In this document: one piece after another, positions 32,765 to 43,562 of the stretch
How the letters are laid out: each line of letters opens with the position of its first letter
Position numbering within the stretch: the first letter of the stretch is position 1
Assembly (NCBI GenBank): GCA_012656075.1
Contig: JAAKBF010000048.1
Coordinates: 806,001-870,000, forward strand
Origin: Phytophthora hibernalis
Taxonomy: Eukaryota; Oomycota; Peronosporomycetes; Peronosporales; Peronosporaceae
Length of the DNA: 64,000 bases
Direction: 5' to 3'
Position numbers and translations under genes: made by a program
The notes under the pieces: model-generated
What the model saw: only the letters and a program-made list of their open reading frames with translations
The model's database searches: none
What the model was told of the DNA's origin: nothing

Positions 32765-35700
32765 ATGCAGTCGCGCGTGACTGTGATGGATGGACAAGTT
32801 GCTGATGACAACTCTGTCGAATGGATCCTCGACTCCGGATCCCAGGCTAATGTTTGCGGAGACTTGTCTCTCTTCACTACGCTACGTGAGGACAAGACGA
32901 GTCGACTTGACTTTGCCAATGGAACGACGGAGCACATCAGTGCTTGCGGGTCTGTTTTATTGCGCATTGTTAACCAAGCTACCGGTGAACATGAAGACCG
33001 ACTCCTGGATGACGTGGTGTATGTGCCGACTGCCAAGGTCAACCTGATCAGCCTGGGATACCTGCAGACTGCGTGAATGTACCACCTTGAAGTTCGAGGT
33101 GCGTGCGAACATCTATCGCCTGCGTGTGAAGAAGGTAACGAACGTCATGGTGATGGCAACTCTGAAGCAAGACATGGATAGTAAGAAGTCGACCAGCGCT
33201 TTGGCCACATGGGCATGAGTACCGTGAAGCTACTGGCCAGCAAGCTTGACGTTGGAATTAAAATCAATGCGAAAGGTCTGAGTTCCTATGAATGTGTTGC
33301 GTGCGTTGCGAGTAAGGCTAAACGAATGTCTTGCCCTCGGATTCCGGTGCGGAAGTCCGAGCCACTGGAGACTCTCATTATGGATATCTGCTCTGTGAGC
33401 GAGCCGACTATCGACTGTGCGACAATGTTCCTGTTCATCATGGATGAGTCAACGCGGTACAAGTGGGCGTACCTGCTTGAGAAGAAGAGCGACGCAGAGT
33501 GGAACATTAAGGTGCTGCTGAACCGACTTGAACGCCAGTTCCCGAAGCTGACTGTGATGCGCCTGCGGTCGGACCAAGGTGGTGAATTCTCGAGCAACGC
33601 GCTGAGTGAGTTCTGCGACACACTCGGCATCGTGCAGAAGTACACCAACGCGTACTCGCCGCGAGAGAACAGCATTGTGGAGAGAGCAAACGGGATTGTA
33701 TTACCGCGCTTACGGGCGATGCTAACTGCTACGCATTTGCCTAACTCACTGTGGGGAGAAGCGCTTCTCCACGTGGTGACCACGCTGAACTCGCTGCCGA
33801 CCAAGCCGCTGGGACTTGCGTCGCCGTACCAGAAGTTGTATCGGAGCGAACCGCAGCTTGAAGACCTGCAAGCCTGGGGATGTGTTGCACACGTGTGTGT
33901 ACCTCCGGAGTCAAGGCAGAGGAAAGAGAAATTGGAACCAAGGGCACGATTGAGTCTATTGCTGGGTTATAGTGAAGAGACTCTCGGCTACAAGTTCATG
34001 GATCTTAAAACAGCTCAAGTCGTGTCAGCTCGGCGCGGGAACGTGACCTTCCATGAGGAATTCACGACCGACGGCACCTACGTGCAGCACCTGATGGACA
34101 ATGCGTTTAACTATGGTGCCTGAGACTGTACCTGTGGCGCGAATCAAGACCAGCATGGATACGTACCTTCCAGAGCGGACTGATGCCTCGGCCAGTGCGG
34201 CCAGCCAACTTGACATCGTGCTACCTGTAGACGAGCTGGCTGAACAAGTGCCAAGTTCAGTCAGTCGTCATCAAGATGCTGACTCACCTGTACCTGCTGG
34301 CAGGGAGAAGTCACAACCGGACACTGCGTCGTCGGCTGATCTGCAGATCTCTTCCAAGGCACCTGAAGGATTGGCCAAGGCAAAGAAGCATCGGAAGCGC
34401 AAAGCGCGCAAGAAATCTGTAGCGGTGGAGAAGGAGACAAGTGGTTTCGAAATTGCATCCCCACCGACAGAGGCGTGCCTGAAGCGACCCAGACGGAAGC
34501 AAAAGGCAAACATTCGACTACTCGACTACGTGGTGGGCCATGTGCAGGCATCCGCACACGTGGACGTACCAACTACCTACAAGCAGGCTCGTGTGAGCCC
34601 GTTTTGGCCGCAGTGGAGAGCTGCCATGATGGCAGAGCTCCAGTCCCTGAAGGACCACAAGACTTGGAAGCTTGTGCCGCGCAAGAACGCCAAGAAGATC
34701 ATGGTCATTACATGCAGATGGGTGTTCGCAGTGAAGAAAGACGAACGCGGACGGATCAAGAGGTACAAGGCCAGACTTGTGATTCACGGCTTTAAGCAAC
34801 AGCTAGGGATTAACTACACTGAGACCTACGCACCTGTGATCCGCTTCGAGACGATTCGCGCGGCGATCTACTACCCCATCCAGCGCAGGTGGCTAGTACT
34901 GCAGTATGACGTGAAGACTTCCTTCCTCTACGGTGACCTCGACGATATGATCTTCATGGAACAACCACCTGGCTTCCAGATTGACGGACCCTCGATGGTC
35001 TGCCGGCTCCTGAAGAGCCTGTACGGGATAAAGCAAGCACCTAACATCTGGAACAAGACACTTCATGCGAAGTTGTTGGTCATGGGGTTGGAGCGCTTGG
35101 ACTCGGACTACGGACTCTACGCCTTGAAGCGAGAAGGTGAAGTTACGCTATTGCTGACGGTCTATGTGGACGACCTACTCTTTTATGGGTCCCCGCAAGC
35201 TGTGCGAGGAGGTTGCTGCCTCTCTACAGGCGACCTTCGAGCTCACGGCGATGGGGACGGTCAAGTACTTACTCGGCGTTGAGATACTCATAAAGCAGTC
35301 GCGACGATAGATTGTCTACTGGCAGCGACAGTACGTGATGGAGGTGCTGAAGCATTTTCACATGGAGAACTGCAACGGAAGTGCTACGCCTGAAGCGACG
35401 ACACCTACGTCCGTGGACGTGCCTGCGACGAAGGAGTACTTGCCCTACCGAGTGCTGGCGGACGCCCTCCAGTACCTGGTCAGTGCATCAAGACCAGACA
35501 TTGCTCACATCTTGGCAAGTACCTAGCCTGTTACGACCACACGCACCACGCACAAGCTAAGCGTGTGCTTCGCTACCTGAAGCCGTCAATCGACTACGGC
35601 TTGGTGATGGACGTGCAGCAAGGACATGAGGTGCAAGTGTGTGCCTACTATGATACTGACTATGCGAATGACTCTGTGGTATCAGCGGCTACGTGACTAT

Positions 35701-36171
35701 GCTGGACGACAATGTGATATCGTACGCCTCCCGGAAGCAAGAGATCAACGCACTCAGCACCTGCGAAGCTGAGTACGTGGCGATGGCAGAAGCGACCAAG
35801 GACCTGCTGTGGCTTGCTGGCCTATGCAAGGAACTGAGCTGGAAGCATCCAGTGTCATTGCTACTTGGAGACAACCAGGGTGCTATTGCCTTGACGGCAA
35901 AACCTGGCAAGCACTCTAAGCGAAGCACATCGACAACAAGTACCACATGGTGCGACGGAACGTGGAACTGAAGCGCCTCACGACTCAACACGTGGGCACG
36001 GTTGAGATGGTGGCCGATGTGATGACAAAGGCACTCGGTGCCATGAAGTTTGCACGGTTTCGTGCTGCTATGAAGGTGCTACCTATTGTGGATAAGGACA
36101 GCGAGGCTGCTGCTTCAACTGCTGTGTCTACTGCGGCGGCTCCTGCTGCAGTTGCGGTGCGACGCGACTAA
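32765..36171 (+). pseudogene. Copia Pol: protease, integrase, reverse transcriptase, RNase H
   Basis: The protease active site WILDSGSQANVCG lies near 32820. A degraded pre-integrase segment (RFGHMGMSTVK) lies near 33200. Integrase has LIMDICS, SDQGGEF and SPRENSIVERANG, covering the D,D(35)E positions, within 33209-34123. Reverse transcriptase has WVFAVKKDERGRIKRYKARL and YVDDLLFYG within 34580-35190. RNase H has ALSTCEAEYVAMAEATKDLLWLAGL near 35750-35825. Breaks: a stop near 33074, a frame change near 33140-33200, another near 35190, a TAG near 35308 and another shift near 35525. The final frame ends at 36171. Confidence 0.88.
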
Positions 36172-36356
36172 GCTGGACTACATCTACGCGTGCGAAGGAC
36201 AAGAACAAGGACGAGGACTATGACGATCGAGTGGGAGTGCCGTTTGCTGTGCTGATTGCTGCCAACTGTGGCTATTGGTCTTGCTACCGTTTCGTACCGG
36301 TGACTAGACCGAAGCGTGTGTGATCGCGTCGACTCCATCGCCGAGATCAAGTGGGA

Positions 36357-36886
36357 TGTGAGATCATAGCCCACCGTGGGCCTGCGATGCAGCCTGCCAG
36401 TGTCCAGTGCCCATACACGCGAGCCACTGTCCACCGCCAAGCTCCGCCCATCCTCAAGCCGATCCTGCGCCCGTCCCACACCAAGTGCTGGAGCGTGACG
36501 AGCGCAGACTCGGCAACTACATATCGCTTGTATGCAGAGCGACACCGTTGGCTGTGCGTTGCCATGATGGTGTGCTGCCCGTGGCACTTAGGTTTAGTAT
36601 GCAACTACGTTGTATTTGTTTTGTTATCTTGCTAATTAACTATTGCAGAACGCGGCGCACAGCGTGGCAGCTCTCCTCGCTCACAACCGCTTTTGCTCCG
36701 CGAGCAGCAAGCGAGAGAGCAGCTCACGCCAAGCCCGCGTTCCTGTCGAGGCTTTCCCGGCACTTATGTGTATTTTCCTACTTCTAAGTCTACCGCCCTT
36801 CTAGTAACGTGTCGCGTCTCAATGGCGCCGACACTTCAAAGCGACGGGCAGATGACGAGCCCCGTGACGCGCCCTGCGTCACCACA
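36357..36886 (+). repeat. Copia 3' LTR
   Basis: 530 bp, TG...CA ends, preceded by a short purine-rich tract (AAGTGGGA at about 36348-36355) that may serve as the polypurine primer. Confidence 0.93.
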
Positions 36887-36891
36887 TTCGT
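36887..36891. repeat. Copia target-site duplication (right)
   Basis: TTCGT, identical to 30055-30059. Confidence 0.92.
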
Positions 36892-37015
36892 GGGGATGAC
36901 GTGGGCCTCGCCCGTCGCGGAATCCGTGGACTTGCCGAACGAGCTCTCGGGCTCGCAACGTGTCTTCCTTTTCCTTGGCGTCACAGTGTTGAAGTCCTTT
37001 TTCAGTGTATTTTAG
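36892..37015 (+). pseudogene. 3' part of the gene interrupted by the Copia element
   Basis: Begins right after the 3' target duplication and reads GMTWASPVAESVDLPNELSG ... VLKSFFSVF before a TAG at 37013-37015, in frame with the 5' part at the insertion point. About 40 codons; no known domain. Confidence 0.45.
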
Positions 37016-37461
37016 CCAATAAAATCACGTCGTTGTAAGGTAGAAAATCTATCCTACGTTTTTGTCAGATAAGTGAATTTGCGATTCGAAGGCCTGCGAG
37101 CTAGCCTAGTACGAAGTAACTTTGGGCCCCTTTTTATCCATGAATATGTTTGCAAACAAGTCCCAATTTACATGTTTGGCAAATCGCCTCGATACGCAGT
37201 TACACTTATAAGAAAACAGTAAAGCCTTCGTACCATGGTTAACTTTGCTTTCTGTGCATGCAGCATTTTGTCGGAAATAATATCTGTTCAGCCGAAAGCT
37301 ATCCAGCAATTCACATACGGTTCGCGGGACCAACTCACAGCTAATAGCTATCAATAGCCCCAACAGCTCAGCGAAAAATAGAGGTGGTTGCATCGTCCAC
37401 AACTTCCTCGACTCGCCATCTTTACAGAAATCACCCGTGTCGGTGCATTTAACACGTCACC
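37016..37461. other. Spacer upstream of the PP1-like gene
   Basis: No supported gene. A 98-codon minus-strand frame (37106-37402) shows no domain. The last 100 bp should contain the phosphatase promoter. Confidence 0.4.
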
Positions 37462-38854
37462 ATGGCAGACCCGAGCATTCAGATCGTCGACGGCGTGATC
37501 CGCAAGTTGTTGAGTGTGCAGGACAAGCCCGCGCAGACCGAAGTCACAGATATCACCACGGATGAAGTGCTGCTATTATGTCGAAAAATTCGCACGGTTC
37601 GTACAAACAGCTCCAAGTTGCGCAAGCAATTGTTAACACTTTTTGGGGTTTGTGAAGGTTTTCCTGGAGCAGCCGCCGCTCGTGGAAGTCCCGTCACCAA
37701 TAAATATTTGCGGCGACACCCACGGCCAGTATTCGGACCTGCTGCGGTTGTTTGAGATGGGAGGATTTCCTGATGAGCGGAGATATCTCTTCCTGGGGGA
37801 CTACGTGGACCGCGCCATGCAGAGCATCGAGACCATTTGCCTGCTCTTCGCGTACAAAATCAAGTACCCGGAGCAGCTTTATCTATTGCGAGGAAACCAC
37901 GAGTGTGCGTCGATTAATCGTATCTACGGTTTCTACGACGAGTGCAAACGCCGCTACTCGGTGAAAGTGTGGCGCACGTTTGGTGATTGCTTCAATTGTA
38001 TGCCTATTTCCGCTGTTATCGGAGGAAAGGTGAGCCCATGTAGCGGATTATTTGAGATCGTTGCGTTCTATCGCTCATTTCGTCTGCATTACTATCGGAC
38101 GCTAGATTTTCTGCACGCACGGAGGACTTTCACCCGACCTGTACACGCTAGACCAAATCAAGAACATTCGACGCCCGACGGATGTACCCGATGAGGGTCT
38201 GCTGTGCGATCTGCTTTGGTCAGACCCCGATCCTGATAGTCAAGGCTGGACCGAGAGCGACCGCGGCGTGTCTTACATCTTTGGCACAGATGTAGTGGAC
38301 CAATTCCTCAAAACGCACGACCTCGATCTCGTCTGCCGTGCTCACCAAGTTGTGTCAGACGGCTACGAGTTCTTTGCTGGGCGCAAGCTCGTGACAATTT
38401 TTCTGCACCTAACTACTGCAACGAGTTTGACAACGCTGGAGCAATGCTAGTTGTGGACGAGAATCTTCGCTGCACCTTCAAAGTGCTTGCCTCTGGCGAT
38501 AAGCGCAAACAATCTAAAAGTCTTGAGAAGAGTGAACCTAACTCGAGAAATGCTAGAAAACTGACTAGCCACCTATACAAAGCATCTCTCAAGTTTTTTA
38601 TTACCACTCGAAGCCGTGTTTGTAAATTCTTGTTCAACGGCGCTGTAGAATCTCTAGCCGAGTCAGTGACGGTCGAGCATGACGTTCACTGGCCTTTGGC
38701 TTGGGTGCCTTTGAGTCTTCACCAAGCTGCCCTCATACGCATACGCATCGTGAAACATAAGTGTTGCTGCAGTCGAAAGTTGTACATTTGCATCTTGATA
38801 GCTAGCACACACGCTATTTCGCTTCTGCGAGAGCACATCAATTGCATCGGCTAA
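37462..38854 (+). CDS. PP1-like serine/threonine protein phosphatase, divergent, with unusual C-terminal extension
   Basis: Exons 37462-37596, 37658-38029 and from 38106, with introns of 61 and 76 bp. PPP-family motifs: GDTHGQY (GDxHG), GDYVDRAM (GDYVDRG in canonical PP1, here Gly to Ala), RGNHECASINRIYGFYDECKRRY, THGGLSPDLYTLDQI, CRAHQVV and GYEFFAGRKLVTIF. At 38398-38402 a T5 run replaces an expected T6, breaking the near-invariant SAPNYCNEFDNAGAM; one extra T restores it. The restored frame continues past the usual PP1 end (about CTFKVLASGDKRK) for another 110-120 codons to 38854, overlapping the TPR gene on the other strand by 192 bp. That tail may hold an unrecognised intron or stop. Divergence from canonical PP1 suggests an oomycete-specific isoform. 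Confidence 0.85.
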
Positions 38855-41008
38855 TCCGTAGTGTGATCCAGAGGCGCCCTCTACGTGGGCCCGAGCTCGT
38901 AATCTTGAAAGCTGCGAAGTCAGAGCATTTGCCAGAGATCGATAGGCATCAGCACGATACTGCAAATTCTCGTATCTTTCACAAAGATGTACTAGAATGT
39001 CGCACTCAGACAAGCGCTGCTCAAGCGCTTCCGTAGCATCGCTTTCACTTGGCGTCTTTGAAATCGGACTTTCATAAACACTAACAATGTGTCGCTGTGC
39101 CAAAATTTGTTGATGAAGGTCACCTTCTTGTTCAGCGAGTGCACGCTGTTTCAAAAACACCTCCAGTGGCTGCATGGGTCTTGCCCCGGAGTTTAGTCCT
39201 GCCGCCACGATTGTACCTTCTCCTTCGAGCAAAAGTAGCTCCCGAAGTGCGGAGCCTAGACCCGAATATGCCATCAACTGTTCGCCCTTGAGGTCTAGCA
39301 CGACCGCTACCGCTAGGGCTTCACGCCAGAGCGGGATAGCTTCCACATACCGTTGTGTAGTATTGTAGACGATTGCCAAGTTACGCAAGGCGCGATGTTG
39401 AGCATGGAGATCTTCCTGTCGAAGCGCCAACGCAAGGTCGCGTTTGTGTGAATGTTCTGCAAACCCGAACTTTCCCTCAACTAGTTGAGTGCAACCAGTG
39501 TAGCTGAGCAGCAAACCATAAAGTTTTGCTAGCTCCGGATCGATTGGTGGCAACGCAGTCTCCGACTCAGTAAAGTCTTCATCTGTCGCGGTATTTATCT
39601 CCACCGTTGCTGAAACATCAGCTTCGGTCGATGCCTCCGAAGTCTCGTGCTCTTCAAGGTCTATTCCCGTGAACTCTTTCAGCTGGCCCATCGCAATTGA
39701 AAACTCAGCTTCCGCGGTGTGGAACTCACCCGCATAATATTCTTCTTCGCCACGGCAACTCTGCGTAAGTACACGAAGCGCATTATCGGGCTCTGGTAGG
39801 GCATCAGTTAAATTTTCACTTTCTAGAAAAAGGTCTTTCGGTGTTTTTGGTGGTGGTGGTGGTGGGAATGCAATCACCGCAACACCAGCTGTAGCTTGAC
39901 CGTCAGGTCTAGGAATTGATACTGTGTCAGGATCATTCTCTGCTGGCCCACTCCTTTCTGTTGATGTCGGTTGCTGGTCTTGCTTTTGTTCTCGTTTTTG
40001 TTGTGCTTCGTCAGGGTTCTCTTCGTCGTCCTCGTCGTCACCAATGTCGTGCTTTACATTCAAGTTCCGACCGAGATACGCCAGCGCAAGACCCAAATGA
40101 TACTTCACAGTCGCTTGCTGCTGAAAATCCTTTGTCTGCTGTGAGGCACGATATGCACTTGTAAACAACCCGAATGCGCGTTCTACCTCGCCCTGCTCGA
40201 GACAGTAAATACCAAGATTGTTGTGCGCCCGTGAAATAAGTATTGGGTCCTGTACGCGATCCGCAAGTACAACAGCGCGTCTCGCATACTCTAAAGCGCG
40301 TTCAGAGTGTCCTCTAGCCTTGGAAATACTCGCCAGCACTGCAACAACCACAGTACATTCGTCGTCGGTTAGCTTAGCACCTCGTAAAGATACAAGGAGT
40401 CCAATTAGCAACTACGAAAACGCACGCATGAATGCTGTGCTTCCAGCACGTGTGTCCTCTTCAGACTCCTCGTTAAAACCTTCCTCGTCTTCGTTAGTTA
40501 CCAATTGTGCAGCGTTTTCTGCATCGGTGATGCTACCCTTGGCATGCAGGAAAAGTGCGTAATTAGCTGTCAGTAGCTTGTTCATGGGTGGATTGTCGGA
40601 TTCCGTGGAGGACTCGTCCCGACCAAGTTTCTTGGCCTGAAGCAGGAAATTCATGGCTTCGCTTTCATTTCCAGCCCGAAAATGTGTCGCCGCCAACCAG
40701 TTGAGAGTATTTGAGCGCAGCGACGCCAACTCCGCCGCCTCCTCTTCGGTTGTTTTTGTTGGTTCACTGCTTGGGTGCTCCTCCTCCAGGCCGGTCAGAA
40801 CTTGTTGGAAATACATAATCGCAAGCACGAACTCGTCGTATTCTGCACACAGCTCCCCGAGCTGGTATTGAAGTTTCAACACTAGTCTCGTCTGGGCCGA
40901 TGCATCATTGACAATTTGCACGGCCAACAGCTCTCGCAGCTCGCGGGTTTGGACGTCCAACTGCGTCTGGAACTGCTGGCGTCGACGCCTGATGCGTGCT
41001 CTCTCCAT
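38663..41008 (-). CDS. Tetratricopeptide-repeat protein, possibly flagellar
   Basis: Two same-frame segments, 41008-40412 and 40411-38663, are separated only by a TAG. That TAG is the end of a good 3' splice site (GCGTTTTCGTAG), and a donor GTAACT 90 bp upstream gives a 90-bp intron, so one gene of about 750 residues is likely. TPR helices are visible throughout: GHSERALEYARRAVVLADRV, ISRAHNNLGIYCLEQGEVER, HRALRNLAIVYNTTQRYVEA and LKGEQLMAYSGLGSALRELL. An acidic, low-complexity linker lies at about 39830-40060. The family member cannot be named. Neighbouring CCDC113 and IFT80 make a ciliary role plausible, by context only. Confidence 0.78.
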
Positions 41009-41161
41009 TACGGACGAGGAATAACGGGTCGCGTCGTTTTGAACTAGCAGATATCAAGCAGGCTATTCAAGATCGATTAAAAGTTCAAACGACTAATACG
41101 AAGGTCCTAAAGTCTCCTTCGACAGGTGTGAAAGTTTCCTCCGCTATCCTTCAGCTTGGAA

Positions 41162-42196
41162 TCATTTTGCTACTTTGGCCCGACTTATCCTGACAGCACG
41201 CTCTGCAATTTCCACCTTCCGCTCGTAATTCTTGACCTCGTGCTGTAGTTCATACATCTTGGCCTTCTGTGCAACGTAGTCCAGGATCTGCGGCATGTCC
41301 TTGCTTGGCTCTGCTGACTGCTGAATCTGCAGCGACTGCAGGCGACGCATGTCCTTCTGGTTCTTCTCCTCCACGAGTACAATCTCCTCCACAATCTTCT
41401 CGTTCAGCTCGGTCCGCGTGCGAATCTCGCCTTGGATCCACGCGCTCTCCTCCAGCAGCTCGTGAAGTCGCTTCTTGAGGTTGTTCAGCACTTGCACGGT
41501 GCTTCCCGTGGTCTGTTTCAACCGCAGCAGCTCCTCGTTCCGCTCCTCGATCTTGGCCACGTACTGCTTGTTCTCGATCTGCAACTGATGGAAATCAATG
41601 TAGTGGAGCGCGTCACCCATCTCCTCCTTGTGTCGTAGCTGCGCGTCGATCTTCTGTGCCTGGCTCTTGAGCGTGGCGTTCTTGAGCCGCAGCTTCTCCA
41701 CGATGGCGTCCTTCTGGCGCAGCTTCTCCTCCATGTAGCGGATCATCTTCTCGGCGATGGTTTTGCCCGTGCGGAAGTTCTCGGCGCCCACGACGATGTC
41801 ACGCTTGAATTCGTACGCGTCCTTCTTGAGCTCGGCGATGCGGATGTCCGTCTCCTCGAGCACAGCACGCAGCGTGTCGATGAGTCGCTCGGACGAGCGC
41901 TTGGTCTCCTCCAGCTCCTTCTGCGCGGCCTCCAGCTCCGTGCTGCAAAGGTCGTTCTTCTGCTCGATCGTGAGCATCACCTGCGTGCGCACACGGCGTT
42001 GTCTGGACCCTCCCGCCTTCTTGTCCGTCTGCTTCTCCTCGTCGTCGCTGCCGGCCGTGGACTGCCCGTTGCGCTGCAGATACGACTCCAGCAGCTCGTT
42101 CTCCTGCTTCAGCACGTCGTTCTGGTGCGTCACGTCGTCCAGTTTGGCCTCCAGTTCATCCAGCTCGTCCTCGTTCATCTTGCAGTGACACTTCAA
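41162..42196 (-). CDS. CCDC113: Coiled-coil protein CCDC113 (axonemal / ciliary base family)
   Basis: A single exon of about 340 residues, coiled coil almost throughout. The C-terminal two thirds match the CCDC113/DUF4201 family: AENFRTGKTIAEKMIRYMEE, KDAIVEKLRLKNATLKSQ, KEEMGDALHYIDFHQLQIEN, YVAKIEERNEELLRLKQTTG and VLNNLKKRLHELL. CCDC113 is an axonemal and centriolar-satellite protein needed for motile cilia. Two in-frame starts are possible (42196, or 42178 giving MNEDELDELEAKL); the second matches a coiled-coil N-terminus better. It is divergent from the Nudix gene with about 130-140 bp between start codons. Confidence 0.88.
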   Translation of the reverse strand: MKCHCKMNEDELDELEAKLDDVTHQNDVLKQENELLESYLQRNGQSTAGSDDEEKQTDKKAGGSRQRRVRTQVMLTIEQKNDLCSTELEAAQKELEETKRSSERLIDTLRAVLEETDIRIAELKKDAYEFKRDIVVGAENFRTGKTIAEKMIRYMEEKLRQKDAIVEKLRLKNATLKSQAQKIDAQLRHKEEMGDALHYIDFHQLQIENKQYVAKIEERNEELLRLKQTTGSTVQVLNNLKKRLHELLEESAWIQGEIRTRTELNEKIVEEIVLVEEKNQKDMRRLQSLQIQQSAEPSKDMPQILDYVAQKAKMYELQHEVKNYERKVEIAERAVRISRAKVAK

Positions 42197-42228
42197 CTAT
42201 GTCGCGTCCTTTCGATATACGATTAGAG

Positions 42229-42298
42229 AGGACCTCTGATCCTGCAAATTCATAACCTCGCACATATGATATCTGATTCAAAAGGACCTCTCATCCTG
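42229..42298. promoter_or_regulatory. Repeated motif in the CCDC113/Nudix divergent promoter
   Basis: AGGACCTCTGATCCTG at 42229-42244 recurs as AGGACCTCTCATCCTG at 42283-42298, a 16-mer with one mismatch and 54 bp between starts. Both lie in the short interval between two divergent start codons, suggesting a shared factor-binding site. Confidence 0.55.
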
Positions 42299-42321
42299 TA
42301 TAATCAAATCACCACTTAATT

Positions 42322-43410
42322 ATGAAGAGGGCGTTGGTGATCCGAAACGTGTCGAGCCACGATGTGCCTCTGGACAGTCTGGACAACGCGTGCGTGCAGG
42401 CGTGTACGGCGCAGGGCTTCGTCACGGAGCTGGCGGTACACGACGAGGCGGACCTGCTACGTCAGCTCATGCAGCCGCGTGTGCCGTTCGACGCCGTGCT
42501 GTTGCGCGCCTCGGGGCTCTCGGAGCGACGTCTGTACCCGCTTTTGCACATGATCCGCACCGTCAGCAAGCAGATCTTCCTGTGCGTCTTCAGTCCACAA
42601 CTGGCAGAGCATCCCATGGGTCGCTACCGCAGCTTCCAGGAGGGCGCGTCCATGGTCACAGACTCGTTGGCTGCCGTTCGCGACGTCTTGGCCTTCATCT
42701 CGTCCTGTGGCCAACGTCAATACAAAAGCAGAGGCAGATCCGGTGGTCGTGACGGGTTCGCGTGTCCGTTCTGCGGCAAGAGCGAGCTGGACGAGGATCA
42801 GCTCTGGAGACACTGCCCCATGTACCACATCAACGAGAGGAACACGGACGGCATCACGTGCCCCATCTGCAGAGAGACCCCGAGAGGTCCGTTCCAAGTG
42901 CACATGCACAACGCCCACGGACCTCCGGGTCGCCACGAGATGGCCAGCGAGTTCCACATGGCTGAGAGCACTTTGTACTCGTTTGCACTTGTCGTGTGCT
43001 ACAACAAACAGCGCAACAGCTTCTTGCTCGTGCAGGAGTTCGCAAACTCGGGCTTCTGGCTGCCGGGCGGACGCATCGACAGTGGTGAGAACCCGGCGCA
43101 AGCTGCCATCCGCGAGACGAAGGAGGAGGCAGGCATCGACATCCGCCTCACAGGACTACTCAAGCTCGAGTACCACCCGAAACACGACCGCAGTGGCAGC
43201 CAATACGTGCGCATGCGCTTCATCTTCTACGCCGAGCCCTTGGACTGTGACCAACCGCCCAAGTCCATCCCAGACTACGAGAGTGCCGGGGCTACGTGGT
43301 GTCGCGCCGACCAAGTTGACGCACTACCGCTGCGCGGATCGGAGCCCGTCACCTACTTTAACCATATCGCGTCTGGAAAGCCGATATACCCCTCGACCTC
43401 GTTCACATGA
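42322..43410 (+). CDS. Nudix hydrolase with two zinc fingers and a receiver-like N-terminal domain
   Basis: A single exon of 362 residues. Residues 1-130 (KRALVIRNVSSHDVPLD ... FDAVLLRASGLSERRLYPLL ... QIFLCVFSP) alternate beta strands and helices like a CheY-type receiver, though a phosphoacceptor Asp is not evident. Two zinc-finger-like units follow: CPFCGKSELDEDQLWRHCPMYH and CPICRETPRGPFQVHMHNAHG. The Nudix domain holds GGRIDSGENPAQAAIRETK then EEAGI, matching GX5EX7REUXEEXGU except that Thr stands at the first hydrophobic position; the catalytic REXXEE residues are all present. Nudix enzymes cleave nucleoside diphosphates linked to another moiety; the substrate cannot be deduced. The fingers suggest nucleic-acid or protein binding. 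Confidence 0.85.
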   Translation: MKRALVIRNVSSHDVPLDSLDNACVQACTAQGFVTELAVHDEADLLRQLMQPRVPFDAVLLRASGLSERRLYPLLHMIRTVSKQIFLCVFSPQLAEHPMGRYRSFQEGASMVTDSLAAVRDVLAFISSCGQRQYKSRGRSGGRDGFACPFCGKSELDEDQLWRHCPMYHINERNTDGITCPICRETPRGPFQVHMHNAHGPPGRHEMASEFHMAESTLYSFALVVCYNKQRNSFLLVQEFANSGFWLPGGRIDSGENPAQAAIRETKEEAGIDIRLTGLLKLEYHPKHDRSGSQYVRMRFIFYAEPLDCDQPPKSIPDYESAGATWCRADQVDALPLRGSEPVTYFNHIASGKPIYPSTSFT

Positions 43411-43562
43411 CCTCGTCCTCATCGTAATTCAACAAGCGAACATCAATTTATGGTTGGTATACGTCACGTGCATCCAGACGAAGAAACTTGACGATGGCGC
43501 CGACGATCGTGAGCGATGGCAAGGCTCCGTTGTGTTTTCGCTGGGAGGCAAAGTGAAGAGTG

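Larger units (their letters stand above)
30060..36886 (+). mobile_element. Full-length Ty1/Copia LTR retrotransposon, decayed
   Basis: A 6,827-bp element bounded by two LTRs that begin TGTGAGATC and end CACCACA, with the 5-bp target duplication TTCGT on each side. Internal order is Gag, protease, integrase, reverse transcriptase, RNase H. Integrase before reverse transcriptase identifies the Copia superfamily. The LTRs differ by roughly a dozen substitutions plus a 12-base insertion and small indels, so insertion is not recent. The polyprotein is broken at several places. It carries no envelope-like gene. Confidence 0.95.

Noticed and set aside
37106..37402. A 98-codon minus-strand gene upstream of the PP1-like gene
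   Set aside because: No domain, no signal and no similarity recognised; it lies in a promoter-like spacer.
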